This document shows positions 17,640 through 28,504 of a stretch of DNA of 64,000 nucleotides, piece after piece. The notes under the pieces are model-generated. The model was not told the origin of the DNA and ran no database searches. It was given only the letters and a program-made list of their open reading frames with translations. Positions within the stretch are counted from its first letter, which is position 1. The number at the start of each line of letters is the position of its first letter. A program made the translations under genes and the position numbers. The DNA is from Pseudobdellovibrionaceae bacterium (GTDB lineage: Bacteria > Bdellovibrionota > Bdellovibrionia > Bdellovibrionales > UBA1609), in assembly GCA_018663505.1 (NCBI GenBank), contig JABJQG010000005.1, forward strand, positions 1-64,000, given 5' to 3'.

Positions 17640-19985
17640 ATGAATTCAAAAAATAAAAATAATCATCAGGAGCACAGAGATCTTCCATGGGAATCTCATG
17701 CCAATGCTGAAAAAAGTAAAAGAAAAAAGGAATACAAGCTTGCGTTCTTTCTATTAATTTTATTTTTATTTTTAACTTTTGTGGAGTTTCGTTTATTTGA
17801 TATCTCGGATTCTTTGCCTTTTGTTCACTCTATTTTCTTTTTTGGTTTAGTAAATTTTAATATCATTTTATTTTTAACCCTTATTTTTATGATTTTCAGA
17901 AATGTGGTTAAGATATTTGCTGAAAAAGAAAAAAGCATTTTTGGGTCAACTCTAAAAGGTAAGCTGATAGCTGCATTTATGGCATTTAGCACAGTGCCTA
18001 CTATTCTTATGTTTTTAATTTCTTTAGTCTATCTGAATCATAGCTTTAACCGATGGTTTGGTGAGAAAATGTCAGGGATATTAAAATCATCACTAGAGAT
18101 AACTAATGAGTACTATGTAGGGGAAAAAAATAAAAATTATCATTTTGCTAATGTCTTGAGTAAAGAGATTAAGAAAGATGATAAAATTGATAATATCCGT
18201 TTGAAACTTGCAAAATATAGAAATCGTTTTGCCTTAGATCAGGTACATTATGTTGATAGTAGAGGAGTGAACTTATACGTATCCAGTGATAATTTGAGTA
18301 TGCCTAAAAACGTAAAGGCCAAAAAGGAATTTATTGTTAAGGGCACAGTTAAGAGACTTGAGGCGAGCTCCATTGTGAGTTCAGACCAGGGGAACTACGT
18401 TCGTGTTATTGTTCCTATTCTGGAGAAACCCAATGCTGCATTAATGGTTTCTTCTTTTATTGGTGTTCCTTTATTAACAAAAATAGATAAAATAGCAGGT
18501 GTCTATGCGGAAATTAGAAATATTAATCCTTTAGAGTACCCTGTTAAATCCATATATTTAAATATTCTCGTATTAATTACGCTGACAATTTTATTATTTG
18601 CATCTTGGTTTGGCTTCTACTTAGCCAGACAATTAGCTGTACCTCTTCAAGTTCTTGGTTTTGCAACCAAAGAGATATCAAAAGGCTACTATGAGCCTAT
18701 TAGTTATCAGGCCGGATCTAGAGAAGTAAATCATCTTATTGATAATTTTAATACAATGTCTTCAGAGTTACAAAAATCGGAAAAAGAGATACAGCAGGCT
18801 AATAATACCTTAAAAAACACTCTGGATCGCTTGGATCAACATTCTAAATACATTGAAGTTGTGCTCTCAAATGTTACCACCGGCGTTGTGTCTGTGGATG
18901 ATCACGGCTTTATTACTATGGTTAATGATTATGCACAGAAACTATTAGGCGTAAATCAAAAGGAGTTTTCTGGAGTAAAATCACGAGAATATTTTCCTAA
19001 AGAATATTACGAGGTATTTAAGGGTGTATTGGAGTCCATGGCTGAATTAAGGGTGGACCATCTAACTAAAGAAGTTAAAATTCAAGTACAACGACGATCT
19101 GTTCCCTTTCAAATTTCGGTATCAGTTCTGTACGATGAAATGAAAAAAGAAATTGGAAAAGTATTTGTGTTTGATGACCTGACTACAATATTAAAAGCAC
19201 AGAAAGCAGCAGCTTGGACAGAGGTGGCCAGTCGTCTGGCCCATGAAATTAAAAACCCGTTAACACCCATTAAGCTGGCAGCTCAGCGTTTAAAGAAGAA
19301 GTTCTCAAGCCAAATCACAGATGAAAGCTATATAGAGTCATTAAATATGATCATAGAGCAGACCGATGGTCTTCGTGATTTAGTTAATGAGTTTGGTCAT
19401 TTTGCTCGACTTCCAAAGGCTAACCCAGTGTCTACCTCTTTGAACCAGCTAATACAGCAAGTGATTGCCGTTTATGAAACTAGCGAAATCGTAGTGGGTC
19501 CTTTAAGTAAGGTAAAAAATTTAGAAAAGAAGATTCAAATTCAATTTACTGCTGATGACTCATTACCTGCTTTTTTGTTTGACCCTGACCAAATAAAAAG
19601 GGCTATGGTGAATTTAATAGATAATTCCATCATGGCTGTGGCTGGAAATAGAGATGGTCAGGTTGCCATTTCTACTCAGTTCAACTCTGATTTAAGATTG
19701 GCTCAAATTCACATTAAAGATAATGGACCGGGCTTTCCTGATGGCTTGGAGGGTAAAGTTTTTGAAGCATATATGACCACAAAACAGACCGGTACAGGCT
19801 TGGGATTAGCTATTGTAAAGCGAACCATCGAGGATCATAGTGGAGTGGTAAGAGCTCTGAACAACTCCGGTGGGGGAGCTCATATATTTATTGAATTACC
19901 TCTTGTTTTAAAAGAGACTAATACTAATACCTCAAAGAATTCATTTGTTGTTAAGGAGCCCTATGGTGAAGCAGATTATACCTAA
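17640..19985 (+). CDS. ntrY: NtrY-like membrane sensor histidine kinase
   Basis: A 781-residue sensor kinase. Three hydrophobic spans lie near the N-terminus (about 33-50, 60-85, 105-130), then a periplasmic or extracytoplasmic region, another span (about 303-325), a HAMP linker, a PAS domain (about 400-500), the HisKA site ASRLAHEIKNPLTPIK (His near 535) and a HATPase domain with NLIDNSI, DNGPGFP and GTGLGLAIV boxes. This is the NtrY layout. It should phosphorylate the NtrX-like regulator encoded next, whose gene overlaps it by 23 bases. It starts 12 bases after ribH and may share its transcript. The signal is unknown; nitrogen or redox are family precedents. Confidence 0.88.
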   Translation: MNSKNKNNHQEHRDLPWESHANAEKSKRKKEYKLAFFLLILFLFLTFVEFRLFDISDSLPFVHSIFFFGLVNFNIILFLTLIFMIFRNVVKIFAEKEKSIFGSTLKGKLIAAFMAFSTVPTILMFLISLVYLNHSFNRWFGEKMSGILKSSLEITNEYYVGEKNKNYHFANVLSKEIKKDDKIDNIRLKLAKYRNRFALDQVHYVDSRGVNLYVSSDNLSMPKNVKAKKEFIVKGTVKRLEASSIVSSDQGNYVRVIVPILEKPNAALMVSSFIGVPLLTKIDKIAGVYAEIRNINPLEYPVKSIYLNILVLITLTILLFASWFGFYLARQLAVPLQVLGFATKEISKGYYEPISYQAGSREVNHLIDNFNTMSSELQKSEKEIQQANNTLKNTLDRLDQHSKYIEVVLSNVTTGVVSVDDHGFITMVNDYAQKLLGVNQKEFSGVKSREYFPKEYYEVFKGVLESMAELRVDHLTKEVKIQVQRRSVPFQISVSVLYDEMKKEIGKVFVFDDLTTILKAQKAAAWTEVASRLAHEIKNPLTPIKLAAQRLKKKFSSQITDESYIESLNMIIEQTDGLRDLVNEFGHFARLPKANPVSTSLNQLIQQVIAVYETSEIVVGPLSKVKNLEKKIQIQFTADDSLPAFLFDPDQIKRAMVNLIDNSIMAVAGNRDGQVAISTQFNSDLRLAQIHIKDNGPGFPDGLEGKVFEAYMTTKQTGTGLGLAIVKRTIEDHSGVVRALNNSGGGAHIFIELPLVLKETNTNTSKNSFVVKEPYGEADYT

Positions 19986-21327
19986 AATTCTAGTGATTGA
20001 TGATGAAAAGCCCATTCGCACAATTCTTCAAGCCTCACTGGAGGATGAAAATTTTCATGTTCAAGTGGCTGAAAATGGCGAATCTGGTTTAGCAGTCTTT
20101 AAGTCCTTTCAGCCGGATATCATTTTGTTAGATATATGGATGCCAGGTGATTATGACGGTATTGAAGTGTTAAAGCAAATTAAGTCCTTTAGAACAAAAA
20201 CTCAAATTATAATAATGTCTGGTCATGGAACCATAGAAACAGCTGTTCAAGCCACGAAACTGGGTGCCTGGGATTTTGTTGAAAAACCGCTTTCGATGGA
20301 TAAAATATTAATATTAATATCTAACATTCTTCAATTTCAAAAAGAGGTTTCCGAAAAAAAAGTTTTATTAAACCGCCTAAGAAATAATATTGCTATTATT
20401 GGTGAGAGCAATGATGTGTTACATATGAAACAAATGATTTCTCGTATAGGTCCTACACAAGCATGGGTTTTAATCTCAGGAGAAAGTGGAACAGGTAAAG
20501 ATCTGATTGCTCAGAATATTCATTATTTAAGTTCACGCGTAGGCCAGGTTTTTTTAGAAGTTAACTGTAGCTTGATTCCTAATGAACTCATTGAAAGCGA
20601 ACTATTTGGTTACGAAAAAGACTATCATATAGGCTCTGTAAGTGCAGGTATAGGTAAATTCGAAAAAGCACATGGTGGTACACTTTTTCTTAATGAAATT
20701 AGTTCCTTAAGTTTAGAGGCTCAGGCCACTGTGTTAAGGATACTGCAAGAACAAAAGTTTAAGCGTTTGGGTGGAACCTCTGATATTGATGTTGATGTTC
20801 GAGTGATAGCATCTACAAGTAAAGATTTGAAAGAAGAAATAAGAAAAGGAAACTTCCGTGAAGACTTATATTATCGTTTAAATGTGATCCCTTTTCATAT
20901 TTCAGCTCTTAGAGATCGCCCAGTGGATATATCTAATTTGGCTTCACACTTTTCCAGTTATTTTGCTAGAGAAATGGGTGTCTTAGAAAAAAGATTTAGT
21001 GATAAAGCTATGTTTGTAATGAGAGACTATGTATGGCCTGGAAATGTAAGAGAACTTAAAAATTTTGTTGAACGACTTTATATTTTAACACCAGGAAAAA
21101 TTATTGAAGCTCAAGATTTAAGTTATGCTGGACTTAGCTTTGAGTCAGATAATATTGCCATTGCTCATGTAGTCAGTTTTAGGGATGCACGCTCCGATTT
21201 TGAGAAGAATTATCTCTCTAAAAAAATTGAAGAAAACAATGGTAATATAACTAAAACAGCTGAATCTATTGGACTTGAAAGAAGCTATTTACACAGAAAA
21301 ATCAAATCATACGGAATTGAATTATGA
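19963..21327 (+). CDS. ntrX: NtrX-like response regulator with a degenerate sigma54 loop
   Basis: A 454-residue regulator. Receiver domain with phospho-acceptor Asp near 57 (LLDIWMPGDYDG), AAA+ domain with Walker A GESGTGKD (about 173-180) and a Fis-type helix-turn-helix at the end (NITKTAESIGLERSYLHRK). The loop normally reading GAFTGA is DYHIGS (near 217-222) and the Walker B Asp is Asn (LFLNEIS, about 243). It is thus unlikely to remodel sigma54 polymerase and may act as an ordinary DNA-binding regulator. The ATG at 19963 has AAGGAG 4 bases upstream; a TTG at 19945 was rejected. Overlaps proS by four bases. Confidence 0.87.
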   Translation: MVKQIIPKILVIDDEKPIRTILQASLEDENFHVQVAENGESGLAVFKSFQPDIILLDIWMPGDYDGIEVLKQIKSFRTKTQIIIMSGHGTIETAVQATKLGAWDFVEKPLSMDKILILISNILQFQKEVSEKKVLLNRLRNNIAIIGESNDVLHMKQMISRIGPTQAWVLISGESGTGKDLIAQNIHYLSSRVGQVFLEVNCSLIPNELIESELFGYEKDYHIGSVSAGIGKFEKAHGGTLFLNEISSLSLEAQATVLRILQEQKFKRLGGTSDIDVDVRVIASTSKDLKEEIRKGNFREDLYYRLNVIPFHISALRDRPVDISNLASHFSSYFAREMGVLEKRFSDKAMFVMRDYVWPGNVRELKNFVERLYILTPGKIIEAQDLSYAGLSFESDNIAIAHVVSFRDARSDFEKNYLSKKIEENNGNITKTAESIGLERSYLHRKIKSYGIEL

Positions 21328-23072
21328 AATGGACAAAATCGTTTACTTATACACTTAAAGAATCTCCTGCTGATGCAGAAATAACTAGCCACAAGCTTAT
21401 GGTGAGAGCAGGTATGATTCGTAAATTAGCACCAGGACTCTATACATACGGAACCATGGCTTTAAGAAGCATTAAAAAATTCGAGCAAATTGTTCGTGAA
21501 GAATTAGAAAAGATTGATTGTGCAGAAATTCTTATGCCAATTGTTCACCCTAAGGAGCTTTGGGAGGAAACCGGACGTTGGCAAGAAATGGGACAGGGGC
21601 TCGCTCGATTTAAAAATAGAAATTCTCATGAATTTTGTTTAGCCGCTACTCATGAAGAGGCTGTTACAGATTATGTTCGACGTGATATAAAGAGCTACAG
21701 AGATTTGCCGATTTCTTTATTTCAGGTTCAAACAAAATTTCGTGATGAAATTCGTCCCCGCTTTGGTTTGATGCGAGGCCGTGAGTTTATAATGAAGGAT
21801 GCTTACACCTTTGATCTTGATGAGGCTGCGGCAATTAAAAGCTATGATCAGCTATTTCATGCCTATAAAAATATTTTCCAAAGAGTGGGTGTTGATTTTC
21901 GAATAGTAGATGCAGATTCTGGTAATATTGGTGGTAATAAATCCCAAGAATTTCATGTGTTGGCAGATAGTGGTGAGGACCACTTAATGGTCTCCACAGA
22001 GGGTGATTATGCAGCTAATATTGAAGTTTGCCCAGCCATTGATGTGGTCCCATTCACCAGCCAAGCAAGCGAACTCCCCATGGAGAAATTTGAAACAAAG
22101 GGACTAAAGAAAATTAGCACTCTTTCTAAAGCCTTAAAAATAGCAGAGAAAGATTTAGTGAAAAGTCTTTATTTTTCAACTGTAGAGTTAGAAGAGGGTT
22201 CTGAAAGTCTGTCCTTAAAGGAGTTAAAACCTATTTGTGTTTTATTGCGTGGCTCTGATGAGCTTAACCCCATAAAGTTAAAAAATTCTCTTGGATTGAT
22301 TAATCCCCCAATGATGCTAACTGATACCGAAGTTAATGAACTTACAGGCGCTTATCCGGGAAGTTGTGGACCTGTGAATTTAGAGATTCCTATTTATTTA
22401 GATAAGGGGTTAGAGGGTTATAAGAATTTTATTGTTGGTGCTAATGAAAATAATTTTCATTTAAAAAATGTTAATTTCCCAAGAGATTTTAAAGTTACAG
22501 ACACTGTAGATTTAAGAATGGCTAGAGAAGGTGATTTATCGCCAATGGGTAAAGGAACTTTAAAATCTTATCGCGGTATTGAAGTTGGACATATTTTTTA
22601 CCTCGGTACTAAATACTCTAAAGCTATGAAAGCTAACTATCTCGATGCACAAGGGAAGTCTCTACCTGTGGAGATGGGTTGTTATGGCATTGGAATTTCA
22701 AGAACTGTGCAGGCTGCTATCGAGCAAAGCAATGATAAGGACGGAATTATATGGCCCAAATCTATAGCGCCCTATATGCTTCATATTTGTCATTTAGACC
22801 CTAATGATGAGGCTGTAAATACAGTGGCTACAGATCTTTATGGGTCTTTGATGAGTGCTGGTGTTGAAGTTTTTATGGATGACCGTGAAGAGCGCCCTGG
22901 TGTAAAGTTTAAAGATGCAGACCTGTTAGGTTTTCCCTATAGACTTGTTATTGGCAAAAAAGGTGTGGACAAGGGTGAAGTTGAATTAGTTCACCGGTCT
23001 ACCAAAGAAAAACAGGTCATTCAATTAGCTAGTGCAACAGCACAGCTCATTGAATTACTGAGTACATCTTGA
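21324..23072 (+). CDS. proS: Prolyl-tRNA synthetase
   Basis: A 582-residue class II synthetase charging tRNA-Pro. Class II motifs: motif 2 region QTKFRDEIRPRFGLMRGREF and motif 3 GCYGIGISRTVQA. An insertion (about 230-390) resembles the YbaK-type editing domain that hydrolyses Ala-tRNA-Pro, and an anticodon-binding domain ends the protein (about 470-582), so it is the bacterial ProS type. ATGA overlap with ntrX implies a shared transcript. Its last 18 bases overlap the end of the convergent lipoprotein gene. Confidence 0.97.
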   Translation: MKWTKSFTYTLKESPADAEITSHKLMVRAGMIRKLAPGLYTYGTMALRSIKKFEQIVREELEKIDCAEILMPIVHPKELWEETGRWQEMGQGLARFKNRNSHEFCLAATHEEAVTDYVRRDIKSYRDLPISLFQVQTKFRDEIRPRFGLMRGREFIMKDAYTFDLDEAAAIKSYDQLFHAYKNIFQRVGVDFRIVDADSGNIGGNKSQEFHVLADSGEDHLMVSTEGDYAANIEVCPAIDVVPFTSQASELPMEKFETKGLKKISTLSKALKIAEKDLVKSLYFSTVELEEGSESLSLKELKPICVLLRGSDELNPIKLKNSLGLINPPMMLTDTEVNELTGAYPGSCGPVNLEIPIYLDKGLEGYKNFIVGANENNFHLKNVNFPRDFKVTDTVDLRMAREGDLSPMGKGTLKSYRGIEVGHIFYLGTKYSKAMKANYLDAQGKSLPVEMGCYGIGISRTVQAAIEQSNDKDGIIWPKSIAPYMLHICHLDPNDEAVNTVATDLYGSLMSAGVEVFMDDREERPGVKFKDADLLGFPYRLVIGKKGVDKGEVELVHRSTKEKQVIQLASATAQLIELLSTS

Positions 23073-24467
23073 GTGTTTATCCTCAGTCATCTGTTGTAGA
23101 AGACCCTCTGCAGATGGAAATATATTTTCCACAGTTTCACATTGGCTGATACTAATGTCTTTCTTTTGCAAGGTCTCTATACTCTCTAAAAGAAGTTGTA
23201 AGTAAAGGGAGACTTCCTGGTTAGAAGTTATATCATAAGACTCCTTAAATTGATTTTGCCCTATGAGTTGAGCCCAAAGTAAAAGGGCGTCCATTTTATT
23301 TTGCAAGTTAAGGTCACTTTGGTTTTCTAGCAGTGTGTATGCACCATGGGCAAAAATTGCACCAACCATGTGTTCATCTTTAAAGTTAGGAGCTAAGCAA
23401 GTGAGATCTTCATCTTTGTATTTTTGCCTGACACTTTTACCCATGCTTTGAGACTCATTGTTGGGACTCATTAAAATTTCAGTAACAGAAGATGTAAGGC
23501 GCTTTTGTTCACCATTAGAAAACTGCGAAAAAGTCACGTCTCTGTCTATACCAGAGCACTTAAAATCTAAGGTGAAGTCCAGATCAAATTGATCTTTGAG
23601 TGTATAGTAGGCAAAGAGATCAGAAAAACCTTCGTGAATACTATCTAAAATGGGATTGGAGTCATTGTTCTTAGAAGAAGAAATAGCCTTGTCCTGCATA
23701 TATTTAACAGGATGACTATTGAAACAACTATAAGTTTTATTTTTTAGGCTTAACAGTTGTGAGTGCGTATCAAATATAAAATGGCCAAATTCGTGAGCAG
23801 TAACCACTGGCATATCCCAGTAACTCTTATTTTGACGTCTTTCCTTTGTTTCCTCACTATGAGGTAAAAAAGCGATAATAGATTTGCCACTTTGAGTTCT
23901 TGTATATAAAGCGTTATCTGTTTTTTGTAGGTTATTTTTATTCATCCACTTTAAATTTGGGAGAATGGATATTTTTTCTAGTAAATCAGGTGGAACAGCA
24001 AGGTTTAAGCTTAAGTAGGATTTTCGAACATGATTTAAAATATAAGTGATCTTTAGAGTTGTGGCTTCAATGCTGTTATTTGGAAAAAGAGAATAGGAAT
24101 TACATATTTTAAGACTTTTGCCATAAAAAATTTGACCATCTTCAATGAGTGTTCCAGGCAGAGCCTCAGCAACAGCTGAAGAAAAGAAATGTGGAAACCC
24201 CCAGCTATTTTTAAAAACAAACTTCTTCTTAAAGAAGGATTTGTTGTTAAAATTTAAGTATTGAGATTGTATTTTCAGAATTCCAGTGGATTTGTTTTCT
24301 TGGCAGTTCTTATCGTATATTTCCATATTAATGGGTGTGAGGCCTGTATTGGATTTAACAATAGGCAGTGCAGAGGAGCCCCTGTCGCCACAACCCATTT
24401 GTAGAGTAAGAATTAAAACTATAATTGCTGAAAATATAGGCTTGCTGATAACTGGTTCGTGTTGCAT
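23055..24467 (-). CDS. Putative zinc metallopeptidase lipoprotein
   Basis: A 470-residue lipoprotein: signal peptide with lipobox LQMGC (Cys about 26). A zinc site HEFGH (about 224-228, in VVTAHEFGHFIFDTHS) is followed some 50 residues later by SIHEGFSDLFAY, whose Glu fits the third ligand of gluzincin (thermolysin-like) peptidases. The family is not named further. It should sit on the periplasmic or outer face of the envelope and cleave peptides or act in wall remodelling; target unknown. AAGGGGG precedes the ATG. The 257 bases to purA are divergent promoters with no other feature seen. Confidence 0.8.
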   Translation of the reverse strand: MQHEPVISKPIFSAIIVLILTLQMGCGDRGSSALPIVKSNTGLTPINMEIYDKNCQENKSTGILKIQSQYLNFNNKSFFKKKFVFKNSWGFPHFFSSAVAEALPGTLIEDGQIFYGKSLKICNSYSLFPNNSIEATTLKITYILNHVRKSYLSLNLAVPPDLLEKISILPNLKWMNKNNLQKTDNALYTRTQSGKSIIAFLPHSEETKERRQNKSYWDMPVVTAHEFGHFIFDTHSQLLSLKNKTYSCFNSHPVKYMQDKAISSSKNNDSNPILDSIHEGFSDLFAYYTLKDQFDLDFTLDFKCSGIDRDVTFSQFSNGEQKRLTSSVTEILMSPNNESQSMGKSVRQKYKDEDLTCLAPNFKDEHMVGAIFAHGAYTLLENQSDLNLQNKMDALLLWAQLIGQNQFKESYDITSNQEVSLYLQLLLESIETLQKKDISISQCETVENIFPSAEGLLQQMTEDKHSRCTQ

Positions 24468-24673
24468 TTATCCCCCTTGATTTAAAGCAAAATTAGGGGG
24501 AGTCATGTAAAAAATACAGTAAAAGCCCAGAAACAGGTCAAAATGAAAAAATTACACGTATAAGCAGACCTGTTCTATAAAATTAATTTATGACGTAAAG
24601 TTCCAATCCAGTGAGCCTATCGTCACGCAATGCAATACTATAGCTGAGCATGTGGCAGTACTTGTCAGTTTGA

Positions 24674-26020
<1,347 letters not shown>

Positions 26021-26028
26021 GTTCAGTG

Positions 26029-26056
26029 GCTTTTTGGGTAATTCCAAAAAGCTTTT
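26029..26056 (+). terminator. Rho-independent terminator of purA
   Basis: A 9-bp stem (26029-26037 with 26044-26052, 6-base loop) is followed by TTTT and, a little later, TATTTTT. It lies between the convergent purA and murJ genes. Confidence 0.85.
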
Positions 26057-26097
26057 GAATATTTTTATGTGAACCCAGGCCTTTAACTTATTGTAAA

Positions 26098-27696
26098 CTA
26101 GCTTCGTTTTAATTTTCGATTTATTAAAGAGATAATTTTACTAGATTCCTCAATTTTCATTTTATGGCTTATAGTAAAATAAATTACGGCCGCGCAGATA
26201 ATGTTAAAAGCAAGGGAAATTAAGTTCGTACCACCTTCAGGGAGAATGGCAGAGAGTCCTTTTGGTATATAGATGTTTGCATAGTACACCCAAATGCTCA
26301 TAAAAAATAATGGTACAAGGTAAACACTAATACTTTTTAGCAAATGAAATAAAGGGAAACTCCCTAGAAATTTTTTATAAAAAATACTGAGAATAATGAG
26401 GTTAAAATAGCCACTCAGTATTGTTGAGCCAACTAATCCGTAGAGTCCGTATTTTTGCATAAGCACAGGAGCCATAATCACATGAAACACAAGACTTAAA
26501 GCGGAGATAAATGCAGGGACCCATGTGTTTTTTATGGCATAGAAACTTGTGGCTAAAATTCTTATGACACTTATTGCGAGTAGCAAAAAGGCATACTCTT
26601 TAATAATATTTGCTGTGATTATGACATCGGCCTCAATAAACTGTCCGCGCTTAAAAAGAACGGTAACTATGGGATGGGCCAAAAGGTACATACCTAGAGC
26701 ACAAGGTAGAGAAAGAAAAAATAAGTTTTTAAGTTGGGCCAGCACTGTCTCTTTCATTTTGTCTAAATCTTGGTTGGCCCAGTGCTTGGATAGGGTAGGT
26801 AAGAGCGCAACGCTTAGGCTTACGGCAATAATAGAATTTGGAAGTTCTAAAATACGATCGGCAAAGTAAATGTAAGAATGGGATCCCTCGGAAAGCTCAC
26901 TTGCGTAATATATATTTACTAAACTCATAAGCTGCAAAATACCAAGCCCTATCATTCCAGGGATCATATTTTTGAAAATAGTTTTTAACTGCGGGTTCAT
27001 TTTCACGCTGCTTAATTGGGGCAGAAATCCCATGCTAAAAAGTTTATAGCCAGTAACAGCGACCTGAATAATTCCACCAATAATTACAGCCCAGGCCAGT
27101 AACTCATAATTTTGTGGATAAAAACCATAGGTGACAAAGGCAAAGATAATGAAAGTGAGGTTGAAAAGAGCAGGGGCCATGGCTGGGATAAAAAAGGACT
27201 TTAGGGCATTAAGTATGGCCATATAGTAGGCGTATGTGGTCACTAGGAATAAATAAGCAAACATAATGCGAGCAAGGGTGACGGTGAGTTCCACTTTTCC
27301 AGTAACAGCTTGGTAGGCATCTCCAGAAACCATAAGATTAATCATGGGTTCTATAAAAATTATACCTAAAATAGACAAAGTAGCACTCACAATAAGCAAC
27401 AGGGTGAACACCGAGTTGGCAAGATTTCTGGCCTGCTCCACCCCATTGAGCTCTTTTTCGCTCACAAATACGGGGATAAAGCTTACAGATAGGGAGCCCT
27501 CACCTAAGAGTCTACGGAACATATTAGGGAGACGAAAAGCTACCACAAAGGCATCTCTAACCATCACTGGAAACAAGCCTGCAAGAGCTAAGTCCCTGAT
27601 AAAACCTAGGATTCGGCTAATTCCAGTGCCTAGAGACATTTTGGCTGCAGAGATTGTAACCTGTTGGTCATCGCTTTGTGATTCTCTTTTTTTCAA
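26098..27696 (-). CDS. murJ: Lipid II flippase MurJ
   Basis: A polytopic protein of about 532 residues with 14 or so hydrophobic spans, of the MurJ/MviN family in the MOP superfamily, which moves lipid II across the inner membrane for peptidoglycan synthesis. Visible are the N-terminal SLGTGISRILGFIRD motif, VAFRLPNMFRRLLGEGS and GSLSVSFIPVF blocks typical of MurJ. A TTG start at 27696, close after GGTGA, is preferred; an ATG at 27750 has no ribosome site and falls in the predicted rpsT promoter. Divergent from rpsT. Confidence 0.92.
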   Translation of the reverse strand: MKKRESQSDDQQVTISAAKMSLGTGISRILGFIRDLALAGLFPVMVRDAFVVAFRLPNMFRRLLGEGSLSVSFIPVFVSEKELNGVEQARNLANSVFTLLLIVSATLSILGIIFIEPMINLMVSGDAYQAVTGKVELTVTLARIMFAYLFLVTTYAYYMAILNALKSFFIPAMAPALFNLTFIIFAFVTYGFYPQNYELLAWAVIIGGIIQVAVTGYKLFSMGFLPQLSSVKMNPQLKTIFKNMIPGMIGLGILQLMSLVNIYYASELSEGSHSYIYFADRILELPNSIIAVSLSVALLPTLSKHWANQDLDKMKETVLAQLKNLFFLSLPCALGMYLLAHPIVTVLFKRGQFIEADVIITANIIKEYAFLLLAISVIRILATSFYAIKNTWVPAFISALSLVFHVIMAPVLMQKYGLYGLVGSTILSGYFNLIILSIFYKKFLGSFPLFHLLKSISVYLVPLFFMSIWVYYANIYIPKGLSAILPEGGTNLISLAFNIICAAVIYFTISHKMKIEESSKIISLINRKLKRS

Positions 27697-27721
27697 ATTT
27701 TCACCGCTTTTTAAGATCCTG

Positions 27722-27750
27722 TTGCATAGGATATAACAGTATGGTATCAT
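27722..27750 (+). promoter_or_regulatory. Predicted promoter of rpsT
   Basis: TTGCAT (27722-27727) and TATCAT (27745-27750) are 17 bases apart, ending 50 bases before the rpsT start. Confidence 0.42.
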
Positions 27751-27800
27751 ACATACTTTTACAATATTTGTAATTTTATCATATTCTTAAGGAGTAAAAC

Positions 27801-28067
27801 TTGGCAAACCATAAGTCGGCAAAAAAAAGAGCTCGTCAAACAATCACTAAAACATTGAGATCTTCTCAAGCAAAAAAATCGGTACGAACTGCAGAGAAAA
27901 AATTACGTACTGCTATTACAGACAAAAACACTGATGAAGCTAAAACTTTGTTAACTTCTTTTGTTAGTAAAATGAGTAAAGCTGCTCAAAAAGGCTACTA
28001 TCACGCTAATACTTTATCTCGTAAAGTTGGCAGATTGTCTCAGCAAGTTTCAGGCATTAGTAAATAA
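27801..28067 (+). CDS. rpsT: Ribosomal protein bS20
   Basis: An 88-residue, strongly basic protein of the 30S subunit that binds 16S rRNA. It shows ANHKSAKKRARQT at the start and KAAQKGYYHANTLSRKVGRL near the end, both typical of S20. The TTG start is fixed by AAGGAG (27789-27794) and by the family N-terminus; use of TTG is common for rpsT, where a weak start is linked to autoregulation in E. coli. Confidence 0.96.
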   Translation: MANHKSAKKRARQTITKTLRSSQAKKSVRTAEKKLRTAITDKNTDEAKTLLTSFVSKMSKAAQKGYYHANTLSRKVGRLSQQVSGISK

Positions 28068-28105
28068 TTAGCGTTTAGGTTTCAAGGCTTCAGTTCTTTT
28101 GGAGC

Positions 28106-28474
28106 CTAATTATCTCCCACTATTAAGGCTTCGTCCTCTCTAGAGGCCACATAGTTTCTAATTTTTCTTTTTATATCAAAATCACTTTCTTGGAACTCCA
28201 CACCGATTTTCATTTTATGGTAGCCCTGTGAATCTTCCAATGAGTATCTAACAATACCTCTTACAACAGTTGAAAGTAAGCCTGGGATATTGAAGCTAAT
28301 GACAACAAGGTCATCTTTATTAAGAGGTGTACTGGAGGCGATAAGCATGCCCCGTTCTCCAACTTCAAATGATTGAGAAATTTCATAGACCCCTTTTGAT
28401 AACAAGCCAATTTTACGGAAAAATTGCCTGCGAGGTACGCGTCTATGTACGATATATTTTCGTTGATCACCCAT
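28106..28474 (-). CDS. PilZ-like protein with degenerate c-di-GMP motif
   Basis: A 122-residue single-domain protein. The first PilZ motif RxxxR is present (HRRVPRRQFFRK), but the second, normally D/NxSxxG, is SQSFEVGERG, so binding of cyclic di-GMP is doubtful. The beta-barrel pattern continues through VVRGIVRYSLED and KIGVEFQE. It may be a PilZ protein that acts through protein contacts. It is downstream of holA on the same strand (30-base gap) and convergent with rpsT. Confidence 0.72.
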   Translation of the reverse strand: MGDQRKYIVHRRVPRRQFFRKIGLLSKGVYEISQSFEVGERGMLIASSTPLNKDDLVVISFNIPGLLSTVVRGIVRYSLEDSQGYHKMKIGVEFQESDFDIKRKIRNYVASREDEALIVGDN

Positions 28475-28504
28475 GTTTAGGTTTCGGATTATTTCTAGTT
28501 AGAC

